A stretch of 64,000 nt of DNA from Sepioteuthis lessoniana (taxonomy: Eukaryota; Mollusca; Cephalopoda; Myopsida; Loliginidae), in assembly GCA_963585895.1 (NCBI GenBank), contig OY757913.1, forward strand, positions 109,367,732-109,431,731, read 5' to 3'. The position numbers were made by a program, and so were the translations under genes. The notes beneath the pieces were generated by a model. It searched no databases and was not told where the DNA came from. It saw nothing but the letters and a program-made list of their open reading frames with translations. This document shows positions 24,185-35,500 of this stretch, piece after piece (the stretch's first letter is position 1; the number at the start of each line of letters is the position of its first letter).

Positions 24185-25222
24185 TTTTACGAGATTGAGT
24201 CAAAAGTTTTACAATATTTTGGTTACGTGAGGCACAATTCGGCAGCTTCAGATGGTCGTGAAGGGGACAAACTTCACTGAACTGGGAGATGACGACTTCA
24301 CCTGATAGTCTCTGGGGACTACTCGCCAGTTTTGCCTCTATGACTTGAAACACAGCTTCGGAGTCCGCAATTTTCGGCCTCTCTGGCCTTACCTGATAGT
24401 TGAGGTTCTTACAATTCGAGCGAAATGTCTTCAACCATCTGGTAATTGTACTGTGACCAACTGCCCCTTTACTTTTCGCACAACAAATATTTCTGGACCA
24501 GTTCAAACTCATGAATTATAAGATCCTGAATTAGACAACTGTTATGAAATAGCCGAGGGATTTCGGTTCATGCCTTTGAGTTTAGTTAGGCTGAGAACCT
24601 TTCGGCTCAACACATGGGTTGGTTGGGTGTAAGATTGAAGCAGGTGTTAACGCGGGTGCACGCGAGCGGATGGAGGTGTCACTCAGATGTCATAACAGTC
24701 CGAGACGATACTGGGTGACAAGGTGCGGGTGACGTCACGCACTGGAAGCACGCAGAAGTTTGTGTGTAATTTTGAAGAAAATAAGAGTCGGGTTTTGGAC
24801 GCCGAACGAGAAGGATCGATTTTGGAGCTCGCAGGCGCGAGGCGAACTTGCGCCCTATGGGGGGGCCGCTCAAGTTGGGGGCCAAATGAATGAGACAGCA
24901 TAGAAGATTGTGTCTCTCCTCCTTACGTCGAAACCTTTAACTCAAAGTTAATAAAAAGGTTTCGTACCTGAACAAGAAGTAGTTACGTGTTTTTGAGATT
25001 CTTGTTCTTTATATGTTCTGTAGAAATGAACATTACATGTCTATTTCGCACATGGCCATATTTGTGTATATGGCTACGCAACACAACGTTGCACGTTCAT
25101 CTGTGTAGCTTTCAAATCATACACGGAGTGAAACATTGCACAACATGCCAGCTCACCAACAACCGTGATGCTATCAAGCACAGCAGGTACCTACCAACAG
25201 CTTGAAATGCTTCAGTCACATA

Positions 25223-25225
<3 letters not shown>
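24185..25225 (-). mobile_element. Second deleted mariner copy, split by a solo LTR
   Basis: Mariner homology runs from the GAGTCAAAAGTTTTACAATA end near 24200 to 24539 and resumes at 25084-25210 in register with the 9.6 kb copy. The minus-strand frame carries NICCAKSKGAVGHSTITRWL and related helix-turn-helix sequence with frameshifts. Like the other copy it lacks the catalytic domain and ends at the same internal point. Confidence 0.75.
24540..25083 (+). mobile_element. Solo LTR, family 1, inside a mariner remnant
   Basis: The 544 bp element begins TGTTATGAAATAGCC and ends GCAACA (TG...CA), flanked by the 4 bp direct repeat CAAC at 24536-24539 and 25084-25087. AATAAA lies at 24950. It is more GC- and CpG-rich than its surroundings and shares long blocks with 29445-29993. 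No internal retrotransposon region is present, as expected after LTR-LTR recombination. Short ORFs on its minus strand are incidental. Strand follows the AATAAA. Confidence 0.85.

Positions 25226-25273
<48 letters not shown>
25225..25273. repeat. (TA)n array
   Basis: Pure TA run between the mariner remnant and repeat H. Confidence 0.9.
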
Positions 25274-25274
<1 letters not shown>

Positions 25275-25277
<3 letters not shown>

Positions 25278-25392
25278 CAAGAAAAAACAAAATTCGGTCA
25301 CATTAGGATTATAAATTTATTTCCATCCTGTTAAGACCATTGATATGAATCGACAACTCCCCCAAAAATTTAACAGGACTTCTTCAGACCCT
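25275..25392 (-). repeat. Repeat H, copy 2 of 3
   Basis: Reverse complement of the same block, with TCGGTCACATTAGGATTATA and ACAGGACTTCTTCAG. Confidence 0.65.
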
Positions 25393-25400
25393 ATATATAT

Positions 25401-25608
<208 letters not shown>

Positions 25609-25609
25609 C

Positions 25610-26388
25610 AACTTCGTAATATTCCGAGGATAAATCTAAGCTTTAAATTTGCCCATTAGTAACGGAGGAAATATTATGTTTGCCGTAAAGTTTTCTCAGT
25701 TTATTGCGATTTATCTAATTGAAAAGTATTTTCCTTTTCTTTTTCCTTTTTTCTGTCTCTTGTATCTTTGTGTCCATCAATTCAATCGGATAACTGTTGC
25801 TTCTTTTCAAAACAAAAAAGCCATCATTGTCCACCGAGAAATAATTTATATGATTACTTTCTGTCGTCTCTGGCTAACTTTTCAATTTCCTCTGAGTACC
25901 TATTAAAAGCTAACAGCTTCTTTTTTTGCCTATTCAATAATAAACAACCATTACAACTGCCAAATGAAGCTGAGGCGTGCAAAAAAATAAGCAGTTTGAT
26001 TGTAAATAGGATTACTTCTTTGATAGATGGTGAGTTCCAATAATGCTGCATAACCAACCATCCGGTATCCAGGACCCACACTTTCCGCGGGTAACAAAAT
26101 CCGTGGATGTTCAAGTTCCTTATGAAAAAATTTAAACTTATCTAAGATAAGCATGTTGCTGGGGAACACCTTCGAACACCAATCCCTGAGAAATTCTGTA
26201 CAAGAATTAACTTGCAGAACCAGCTTAACCCACATTGGGGGAATGTCGTCAAACAGACACACACACACACACACGCACGCACGCACACGCACACACACAT
26301 ACCCTTATATAAAATGGCGTAATATGTGTATGTACACTACGTACATCGTCTGGTATACTGTAACTCATTTTTAACTTATTTGCAACAC
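25610..26388. other. Unannotated stretch
   Basis: Mixed AT-rich DNA with a (CA)n run near 26258-26300. Overlapping ORFs on both strands have no consistent coding character. Confidence 0.4.
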
Positions 26389-26452
26389 GTGAAGGCGTAT
26401 AGCCTAATGGTTTTCGTTTTAGGAAATGGACACGGTGTCCTGAGTTCAAACC

Positions 26453-26680
26453 CTGTCTTTGTGGCATAGACTACAATATCGTAGAAAATGAGTTCGAGCT
26501 CCAGTCGCACAATTACGTTTACTTTCAGACTAATATCCTTGGAAAAAGGCATGAACTTTTCCCTCCCAGGTATGGGTTAAATAGTACCACTACTCTTTTC
26601 CACCGAGAATGGCTTTGGCATTGAATAACTCACTAAAGTTAATGTGCCATTAAACAAAGAAACCAAACCAGGATGCGACT
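26453..26680 (+). mobile_element. SINE-A inside a SINE-D copy
   Basis: Shortened tRNA-like head (part of the A-box region is missing), body TATGGGTTAAATAGTACCAC and tail ending GCCATTAAACAAAGAAACC. SINE-D head lies to the left (26389-26452) and its body to the right (26681-26900). Confidence 0.65.
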
Positions 26681-26905
26681 ATTTACGTTTCAGATTCACG
26701 CTAATGCCCTTAAGAAAGGGTATGAATCCATCTCTTCTCCCTTCGTCACTGCAATGGATAAATTGTAAAATAGACTGTTCTTTAGCCCTGAAGCAGCGAT
26801 TGGTGTTGGAAAAAGAAAACTGATTTAAAACCAAATGTACTCCGCTTAAAAACTCACCTTTTGTTGCATCCTACCCGTGGTGAAGGAGTTGGGTAAATAC
26901 TCAAA
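26681..26905 (+). mobile_element. SINE-D body (head at 26389-26452)
   Basis: The body resumes after the SINE-A insertion at GGATGCGACTATTTACG and ends near GGAGTTGGGTAAATAC. The head, at 26389-26452, includes GCCTAATGGTTTTCG and GAGTTCAAACCC. Confidence 0.65.
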
Positions 26906-27334
26906 ACGTATGATTGGATGTAATTACTGTGTAAGTAGTTGTTATACTGTTGGTATGAACTGAAACGTTTGGCGTAAAATCGATACCCAAGGGGGAAAAA
27001 ACTTGTACAAAAGTAAATTTTAAAATCAAATCCCCTTATCAGAAAAAAAGAAATCCGAAAAAGTTTTCATATAAAAAATATCTCGAACATTCTACACAAC
27101 GTAAAATTTTGGTGAAAAACGATTGAGAAAAGTTGCTTGTCTCAACACAAAAATAAAAATTTCTTATAATTTGCATTAGGAAAATTTAAGCGTAAAACGT
27201 TTCGATTTACAAATCCATCAAAAATGAATTGCTAGAATTTTTTGAAAAGGACGAAATCAGTTAAAAATTTTCGATTTTAAATTTCAGAGAAAAAAAAAGA
27301 AAGGGTGTACAAATACAGATCACGCATCCTGTTG

Positions 27335-28400
27335 GTCGAGATGTAAGACAGGTCGAATGTATCCTCTTAAAAGAGGTAAGACATCCCCTCTATAGAAAAT
27401 CGTATCCTCTGTATGACAAAACTGCATTCACTGCTGAGGCTTTGGCTTTGGAACTCTGGAGAATGTAGAGTCAGTCCTTTGTTGTCATTACTCCCAGGCC
27501 CACTCTGACTTGTAGCTGTAATACATGTTAGGATCCTGTCTATTGGTCAAATGAACCAGTTTGAAAATTATTGGTGTTAGATGGGAATAACTGAAATAAC
27601 ATTACTGTGAGCAAATTATTTTTATTTAATAGGAATACTTAAAACCATATAACTGTGTGCAAATAAATAATCCTTATAATCAAATTGGTCAGCTGGAGAT
27701 GTAGAATGTGCCGAATCTCCAGTCCTGGAGCTTTGGGGAATGTGCAGTACCCCTTCATTACCATTACTCCCTGGTTCACTCTGAACTGGAGTGGTCGTAC
27801 CTGTTAGGGTCACATCTATGGGCCAAATAGAACTATTTAATCTGGCCCAGTCGGCTGAGGCTGTAGAATACACCGACTGTATCTCTGCAGAGGGGTAAGA
27901 CACTGGATATGACACTAAACAAGCTGATGGTGAGGCTCCAGTAATACTGGAGCTTTGGGGAATGCAGAGTACCTCTTTATTGGTAGCACCTGATAGGGTC
28001 CTGTCTATGAGTCAAATAGAACTAAACTGTGTACTTACGTTAAACTGAACTGTTTGAAATAGGACTGTTTATGTATAAAAATGGATTTGGCATTAAATAT
28101 CCTACAATGTTTGATATGCCATAAAACAAAGCCAAACTATTTAACCATTTACTCTACTTGAAACCATTTTACTGTGTACAAACAAATGATTAATGTTAAA
28201 TTGAATTTTCAGTATTAGATAGCAATATTTGAAGCCATTCAACTGTACGTAAACAACACATAGCAATACTAGAAGCCATGTAACTGTATGCAAATAGAAA
28301 TATTAGTGTTTGATTGCAATATTTGAAACGATTTAACTGTGCAAACAAATTAGTGCTAACTCGTTTGAAAATAAAATTTCCTTTGAATGATTCACTAAAA
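27335..28400 (+). repeat. Tandem cluster of composite repeats
   Basis: Three heads (about 27335, 27700 and 27843, each with a TGGAGCTTTGGGGAATG-type block) followed by many units of ACTGTGTGCAAACAAATGA type, and a tail at 28085-28130. Most copies are partial. Confidence 0.7.
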
Positions 28401-28654
28401 AATTAAAATATGATATAACTGTAACTGGATCTGGACAGATATGGCATTCATACAGATCAAACACCCTCCAATAAAGTCTGGTTGTATTGTGAGATACTGC
28501 TGGAGCGCCCTGGGTTAGTAGTAATGTTGCTTCGGCCTCGAAACCATGCCTGAACCCAGGATCATCATCTGATGAAGACTTTATTGGAAGCAAAACTGCT
28601 TTTTTTGCGGCAGTTATTGTATATAATTTTTTTTATATATAATATAACATAATA

Positions 28655-29330
28655 TGTATAAACAAGATTTGCTATTAAATAGCCATGAAGGGTTGACATG
28701 CCATTAAACCAAATAACCAAAACTTATTAAATTGAAATAGTTAATTGAAACCATGTAGTTGTGTACAAATTATTATTATTAGATAGGAATACTTCATCAT
28801 CATCATCATCATCATCATATCGCGCTGGTAGCACCTTTTTCCAGTGGACTGAGGCTGTAGAACACACCGAATGCATCTCTGCAAAGGGGTAAGACCCCCA
28901 CCACCACGAGTGTCCTGGATTATGACATTAAACAATCTGATTGTGAGGCTCCAGTAATACTGGAGCTTTGGGGGATGCAGAATACCCCTTCATTGCCGTC
29001 GCTCCCATGTTCACTCTGGCTCGGAGTGGTAGCACTTAATAGGGTCCTATCTATGGGTCAAATAGAACTGTTTGACATTTAAACTGAGTGCAAACAAATG
29101 ACTTATGCTAAATTGAATTGTTAGGAATAGAACTTTTTGATCATTTAACTGTGAGTTAACAAATGACTGATGTTTAATTGAATTGTTAGTGATACATAGC
29201 AATACTTGGAACTATTTAACTTTATTGACTTATGTTTACAAATTATATATATAGACGATTTGGCATTAAATAACCAACAGTGGTTGATATTCTATAAAAC
29301 TAAACCAAACCAAATCTTAAAACCATATAA
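28655..29330 (+). repeat. Composite repeat copy with preceding tail fragment
   Basis: A tail at 28672-28720, a head at 28840-29055, units at 29060-29235, and a tail at 29261-29320 (TTTGGCATTAAATAACC ... GGTTGATATTCTATAAAAC). Confidence 0.7.
28793..28830 (-). repeat. (CAT)n run, probable LINE tail
   Basis: About eight CAT triplets followed by ATCGCGCTGGTAGCACC, which resembles the last bases of the RTE-like LINE on the minus strand. Only the extreme 3' end is present; composite-repeat head sequence follows. Confidence 0.45.
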
Positions 29331-29444
29331 TTGTGTGCCATGTTTGTCACATGAAGAATAGTTACTTGAAACTATATAATTATTAGCAAAACAAGACAGA
29401 CTTTGGTACTAAATAAGTCAACCAAACCCAAATGTAAGTAGCAA

Positions 29445-29993
29445 TGTAATATAATGGCCCAGGGATTTCGTTTCGTTTTATATATCTTGCCTTTCGGTTT
29501 ATTTAGGCTGAGAACCTTTCGCTTACCGCATGGGTTAGTTAGGTGCAACATGAGCGCAGGTATTCATGAGCGTGCGGAGCGGATGTGTCATTCAGAGATG
29601 TCAAATAGAAACCCCAGATAGAAAATGGGACCGGGGGGTGAATGACGTCACGCACCGGAAGCGTGGGCTGAGATTTGAGAAAAGTCAGTAAGTTGAGTTT
29701 TAGCGTCCGAAGAAGACGGTTGACTTTCGGGGCTGGCCGAGGCCTTGCGGCGGGTGCCGCGCGTAGTGGTGGTGGTGGAGAGAGAGATGTTAGCATAGAA
29801 AGATCGTGCCTCTCTCTCCTTATGTCGAAAAACCTTTCAACTCAAAGGTAATAAAAAGTTTCGTACCTGAACTAAGAAGTCGTAAGTGTTTTTGTTTTTT
29901 TTGGGGGGGGTGTTTCGGGATTCCTATGTAATCTATATGTGAGTTATGAACATTCTATGTACATTTCACATATTCATGTATGGCTGTGTTACA
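29445..29993 (+). mobile_element. Solo LTR, family 1, second copy
   Basis: This 549 bp copy begins TGTAATATAATGGCCCAGGG, ends GTTACA and is flanked by the 4 bp direct repeat GCAA (29441-29444 and 29994-29997). It aligns along its length with the 24.5 kb copy, including GTGACGTCACGCAC-like and TTAATAAAAAG-like blocks, with AATAAA at 29850. Confidence 0.85.
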
Positions 29994-30019
29994 GCAAATG
30001 TAGCCAAAGAACAGTTTGT

Positions 30020-30300
30020 TTGTTTGCATCCGGTGGTGAGTCTCCAATTCTGGATCTCTGGATAGTGCAGTGTCACCCCTTCGTTGCCATTACTGCCAGG
30101 TTCACTTTCACCCGGATTGATATTATCTCTTGAGGCTCCACCTGTGAGGCAAATAAATCTGTTCAACATAATGTTTTAAAGGATGTTGAACAATATTAAT
30201 ACATAGGTTCTAAAAGCATCAATATTGCAACTAAATGTGAAGCGTTTACTTCTTTAAAATGATTGGGGAGATACATTTTTGACAATTTATAATTGAAGAT
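30020..30300 (+). repeat. Second composite family, plus-strand copy
   Basis: Head GTGCAGTGTCACCCCTTCG ... CTTGAGGCTCCACCTGTGAG, then units with CAATATTGCAACTAAATG and AAGCGTTTACTTC. Confidence 0.6.
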
Positions 30301-30407
30301 TATAACTGTTAAACTGACTTCGGAATAAAATAACCCTAGGTAATTATGTATACATATAATTGTTTTAAAATCGTTAGCATTACATAGGAATACTTGAAAC
30401 TATATAA

Positions 30408-30513
30408 CTTCTTCTCTTGACCATAGCACGCTTTGTTATCTTCAAGACCCAACTTAGCACTTCTGTTTCTCGGCCGGGGATGGTCAATCGGAGCGCGGGC
30501 GCTCTCACTGACT

Positions 30514-30569
<56 letters not shown>

Positions 30570-30726
30570 GCCCTCAATGGCCTCCAACTGACTCAACTGC
30601 CGCGGGTATTTGCATATATAATTTCACAACGCTCACAAACTTCCGATTAGATCACATGATCTTCTTCCGCTTATTTACACAGGTGCGTCTCTGATTGACG
30701 GTTCGGTCAAGGGTCAATATGCAACA
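30408..30726 (+). mobile_element. Partial LTR-like segment related to the 54.7 kb insertion
   Basis: It contains a long (CT)n run, a TCCAACTGACTCAACTG block, a TATA-like GCATATATAATTTC and ends in GGGTCAATATGCAACA, in the same order as the 54.7 kb copy. The left end is unclear and probably truncated. It sits between composite-repeat fragments. Confidence 0.45.
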
Positions 30727-30734
30727 CAAGGTCT

Positions 30735-31150
30735 ACTCTGACCCGGAATGATAGTTAGGGTCCCTTTTATAAGTCAAATAGAAGTTTAATCATTTACCAT
30801 TTAACAGTGAGCAACCAAATCATTAATTTTAAATTAACTGATTAGTATTAAATAGCAATACTTGAAACCATTTAACTGTGTGCAGATAGAACTATTAGTG
30901 TTAGATAGGAATACTTGTAACCATTTAACTGTGTGCAAACAGATTATTGATATTATTAACTGTGTGTAAACAAATGATTAATACTAAATAAAATTATTAG
31001 TGTTGAATAACAATAGTTGAAACTATTTAACTGTGTGCAAACAAATGAGCTCTGGCTCGTTTTAAAAAATGTTACAATCCGCTTACAAATCATATATAAA
31101 CAGGATCCGGCATTAAATAACCCACAAGGGTTAATATGCCATAAAACACG
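30735..31150 (+). repeat. Composite repeat, head truncated
   Basis: TCTACTCTGACCCGGAATG, then four or more units of ACCATTTAACTGTGTGCA type, then tail CGGCATTAAATAACC ... GGTTAATATGCCATAAAAC. Confidence 0.7.
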
Positions 31151-31208
31151 ACAAAAGCAAATCTGGATGCAGTTTAGTATCATACTCAGAACACACACAC
31201 ACACACAC

Positions 31209-31211
<3 letters not shown>

Positions 31212-31266
<55 letters not shown>
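31212..31266. repeat. (TA)n array
   Basis: (CA)n then TA run at the end of a composite repeat. Confidence 0.9.
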
Positions 31267-31268
<2 letters not shown>

Positions 31269-31269
31269 A

Positions 31270-32594
31270 TATATGATATGCTGTATTTGTTTATAATTTT
31301 AGATTAGTCTTAACAATAACTGGCATAATTTTTATTTTTACTTTTAATGTGTATATTGAATAGTATAATAGTGCGAAAAATATTGTTACGACAATTATCT
31401 TAGTTTTTTTTTTAATAAAATAGTATAAGATTTTATAATATAAAGTGTTAAGAGTTTACTAATACGCATGTAAGTTGTTTATAGTAGATATTTTTTCTCT
31501 CCCCAAATTCATTTATTCCTTTATTCTATATTTTTTACTTATTTCCTTCATTTGGGTTTAAAAGTTTCTTTGACATTAAATAAAAAAGAGGTGAAAATGG
31601 AAGAGCAGTCAAAAATTGATACATTTTGATACAGGAATTCAATGTCATTTTTTAACCAAACAGGAAAAACAGATGGTCAGGTCTTTACGTAATAAAAAAA
31701 TAAAAAAGCAAATGAAATTTGGTTTAAGGAGATGGGATAGCCGGAATTTTGTGGGTTTTTCTAAATATTCATATCTCAGATATGAATTAAATTGTTCATT
31801 CCAAATTTTTGAATGAAAACTTCTAAAAAAATTTTAATCCTTTTTTAATTTAATAACCGAAAATCTTATTATAATCCGATAATTAGCTGCTTTTTTAACT
31901 TTTTAAAATTGGCACTTTCTTTTTGTCTAAAGAGGTGTGTATTTTTGTTTTAACTATCAACTGTATTTTCCATCTTATTTAAAATCTAAGCTAATCTAAA
32001 ATACAAGTCCCAAAGAGGCAACTCAAAATTGGTTCAGCCAGTTTTACGCTGTTTTAAATCATATAAAGATAATTATTAATCTAAAATTATTGAAGATTTG
32101 TACTAAAATGCACTTATGTTGAATATCAAACTATATACCTGGTTGTAACCGAACACCATTATCAAAATTTCGTGAAAACAAATTTTACAAAGTCTAAATA
32201 ATATTCTACAAAATTTTGCCATATTTTTTATCTGTGATAAGTAAATGCTTTTTATGAAATTGGAGAAAGTCAACATTTATGGGTCAAAATCATGGTTTGC
32301 CAAACTTTTTAGAGCAAAGCAAAAGAAAAAAAAATGCAACATATTGAACATAATTCTGGATTCAACATAAAAGTGTTCAATCTTATCTAAACGTGTGAAA
32401 ATACATTGGAATAGCTGAAATGAACATGATACATGAAATATTGGCAAATGTGCAGAGTGGAGAATCTGTTTTCTTTCATTTGGCTTAGGTAAAGTAATCA
32501 CTCTACTTTATTGATTAATGTCGGCTTTAGAGCTCAATAAATGCTGTTTTCGATCCTACCATGTTTATTGACCCCCTCCCTTTCCTACCCTCAG
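31270..32594. other. Intron-like stretch before the giant exon
   Basis: AT-rich, repeat-poor DNA with no open frame longer than chance, ending in the acceptor at 32594. A promoter could lie here if the giant exon were a single-exon gene; none is evident. Confidence 0.5.
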
Positions 32595-35500
32595 GTATTT
32601 ATCAACCCCTTGGATTGTTCCATCGATCTCTCAGAGGGTCGGTATCGATCGCTTTAGCAATCCCTAAATTAAACGATTTGTTTTTCTTTGGTAAAGATTT
32701 AATCCGGGACGCTTTCGTAACTGATGGTGAAGAACCGTCTACATCTATGGGAGATACTTTTCATTTCACTTACCCTGACGGAGGCACCAGTTTCAGCCAA
32801 GAGCCCACCACATTACAGGAACTGAACATTGGTAACTTACGAAAACAATTGATATCACAGTGCGACTTCAATGTGGCCGACATTGAGAGCTGGAAATCTA
32901 TGGGTCTGTCGGTGAAAGATCTAAAACACTTAGAACTGGACGATCTTCTTAAAAATCCAGTACTGACACCATCCTACCAAGTAACTAAATTCCGGTGGCT
33001 ACAAACCCAATTAGAAACGTCAGCATTAGACAAGACACGCAGTTTCTCTACACACAATTCCATGGTGGACACTGTTACCATCACAAATAAGAATTATTTA
33101 AAGATTAGCGAAGACAGCAAGAAGTCTTTCGTGGCCGAAAACTCGGACATGTCGACAGCAAAACTCGAAGAAATGCTAGGCAATTTCGAATTGTCCAATG
33201 TTCACAATATAGAGCAATGTCTGACACAGTTTAACTTAGCTGAGCGCCCAAAATCAGAATCATCAGTGACGGAGATGTCGCCGGTCTCCAGTCACGTCAG
33301 TATTGTCGAAACGTCCCCTGACAAATGCGCGATTTTAAATTCGAACCCGGCTTCAATTTTAAACCATCTTAGCACAGACTTATCGGAAGAAATGTCTGAT
33401 AATTGCAGCTCGTCGTTGTTTAACGACGGTGTGTTTAAACCAGACTCCCAAGAGATGGATAAATCCAGTTCAGTTGATCCTTTGTTTCTCGGTGATAAAA
33501 CCGTTCTTAAATCGCATCACTCAGAAAGTTCAAGGCGAAAAAGCCATCAGGAAAGTTTAAAACCGAAGACGACAACTGGTACCAAGAGAGATAATAAACA
33601 TCTGCTAAAACGTCACGAAGAATCGAAAGACGTGAACAGCGTTTCTCGTGCCTATGAAAAGGCCAACGAGAAAAAGACGCTGAAATCGGAACAAACGCTA
33701 GAACGTAACTCTGGAGAGAAAAAAGTATGCGATCACGTGGTTTTAAATCTACCTTCGGCGAATGCAAAAGACAGAAAGGATTGTACGCGAAAAGAAATAG
33801 TCCATTCAAATAAAAACGAAGAGTCCGTTGTAAAGAGCGTCATCATTAGTTTTTCGCAAGAGAAGGTGAAGGTTATCACTGACCTTGTGAAGGAAGCGGT
33901 CTGCCAACCAATGAAAGATATTGTGCAAGTTACAACTGGTTTGGGAACAAAGGAACTGAATAAACTGGAGCAAGAGAAAGAATGGAGCGAATATCGTCCG
34001 ATAAATCTAAATATTGATCCTCTTATATCAAGGAAATTAGATGCTCTTACCTCGTTCCGAGACGATGACAATGATAACACGACATCTCCGGCAGACCTGA
34101 AACGAAATAATGACGACGAGGAAATTAAAAGAGAGGAAGAAAGTTATGCAGCTGAAATTCGGGACATTTTACCCTTGGAAAAACAAGTAATTTCTTCTGA
34201 GAACATAAAGAGTGTCGACGGCGGAGATGAAACGAAGAGCGAAGTCGGTTATTATTCAAACGAAAAAGTAAAGAACTGTGTCCAGAATCAAAATGGCGTT
34301 GTCGATCTGAGCGAAGTAGATCAGGTTTGTTTAATGGAAAGAGACATTAACACGCCACTAAAAATAAAAGAGGAAAATGAGGATAACTTAACGGAAATGA
34401 GTTGTCTGAATAATTTGGATATTTACAAAGGGTTTAATACGTCCGTAACTAATTCTGTTATAGAGGCAGAATATGAAAATAACAGTTTCACTTGTACGCT
34501 TGAAAGAAAAGAAAACGCAGGCGACGATATGAATGAAAAAGCTGCTGTGAATTACAGTGAAGATGGCAGAAACTTTCACAAAGAAAAAATGGAAGATTTT
34601 AATAATACGACGACAAAACCAGAATCAACTGGAATTACAGATAAAAAAGAAACTGTTACATTTACACAAAAAAATAACAAAGCTAATTCTTTTCATGGAA
34701 TCATACTAACTTCTGTTAATTGCCAAACGGAAAATATACCTTCGTTGAATTATCTCGACCACGAAAAGAATCTGCAACAGAATACGCCCATTAGTAATGA
34801 TTCCAAAAATGGTGACTCCTTACTTTCTCCTGATTATAGTAGCAGTGATCAGGATAAGTTCGAGATTAACCTCAGTCAAAATACAACAAAAACGTCCTCC
34901 CTGATAGGAGAAGATAGCGATTATAAAGTTGCTAGTGAGTTGGCCGATATCAATCCAAGGGACGTAACTGAGAAAGAAGAAAAAACTCACGGAAAGGTTT
35001 CTGATTCTGGATCAATTATTGTCTTCAAAGAAAATCCCGAACAAATGCCTGGAACGGTTGAAGATATTGACGGTCGTGTCGTAATGGTCAAGATGGCTGT
35101 CACAACACGCCAAAAAACCAAAGGTGGTGCTTCAGGTAATTGTCAACTTCAAACTTTGGAAAAAAACAGCGAGGCCACCAAATCTACCCAACCATATCAT
35201 CTGACCGCTTCAGCAAGTTCTATTTTAACAGTTAATAATGACGCACAGCCGAGTGGCAATTTTCGTATTATGTGCAAAGTTAAAGAAGATTTTCCTGATG
35301 TTGAGCCGTCGATCAGTTCCCCAGACGAAATAGATGTAATCACGTCTAAGCTTTCACGCGTGAATTACCGTAGTTCTGACGTCATCGACACGCTTATCGG
35401 AGCATCTTCGGCAATAGACAAGAATGGAATTCCTGAGCGTATAGAAACAGCTCCGTCAGTCGATTTCTTAAAAACCACAACAAGTTCGATTAATATTACC

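Noticed and set aside
24679-24901. Overlapping minus-strand frames rich in Pro, Arg and Ser
   Set aside because: They lie wholly within the solo LTR, which is non-coding.
32561-32594. ATG at 32561 as the true start of the giant ORF
   Set aside because: The following bases form a branch site, pyrimidine tract and CAG typical of a 3' splice site. Not excluded, but less likely than an exon boundary at 32595.
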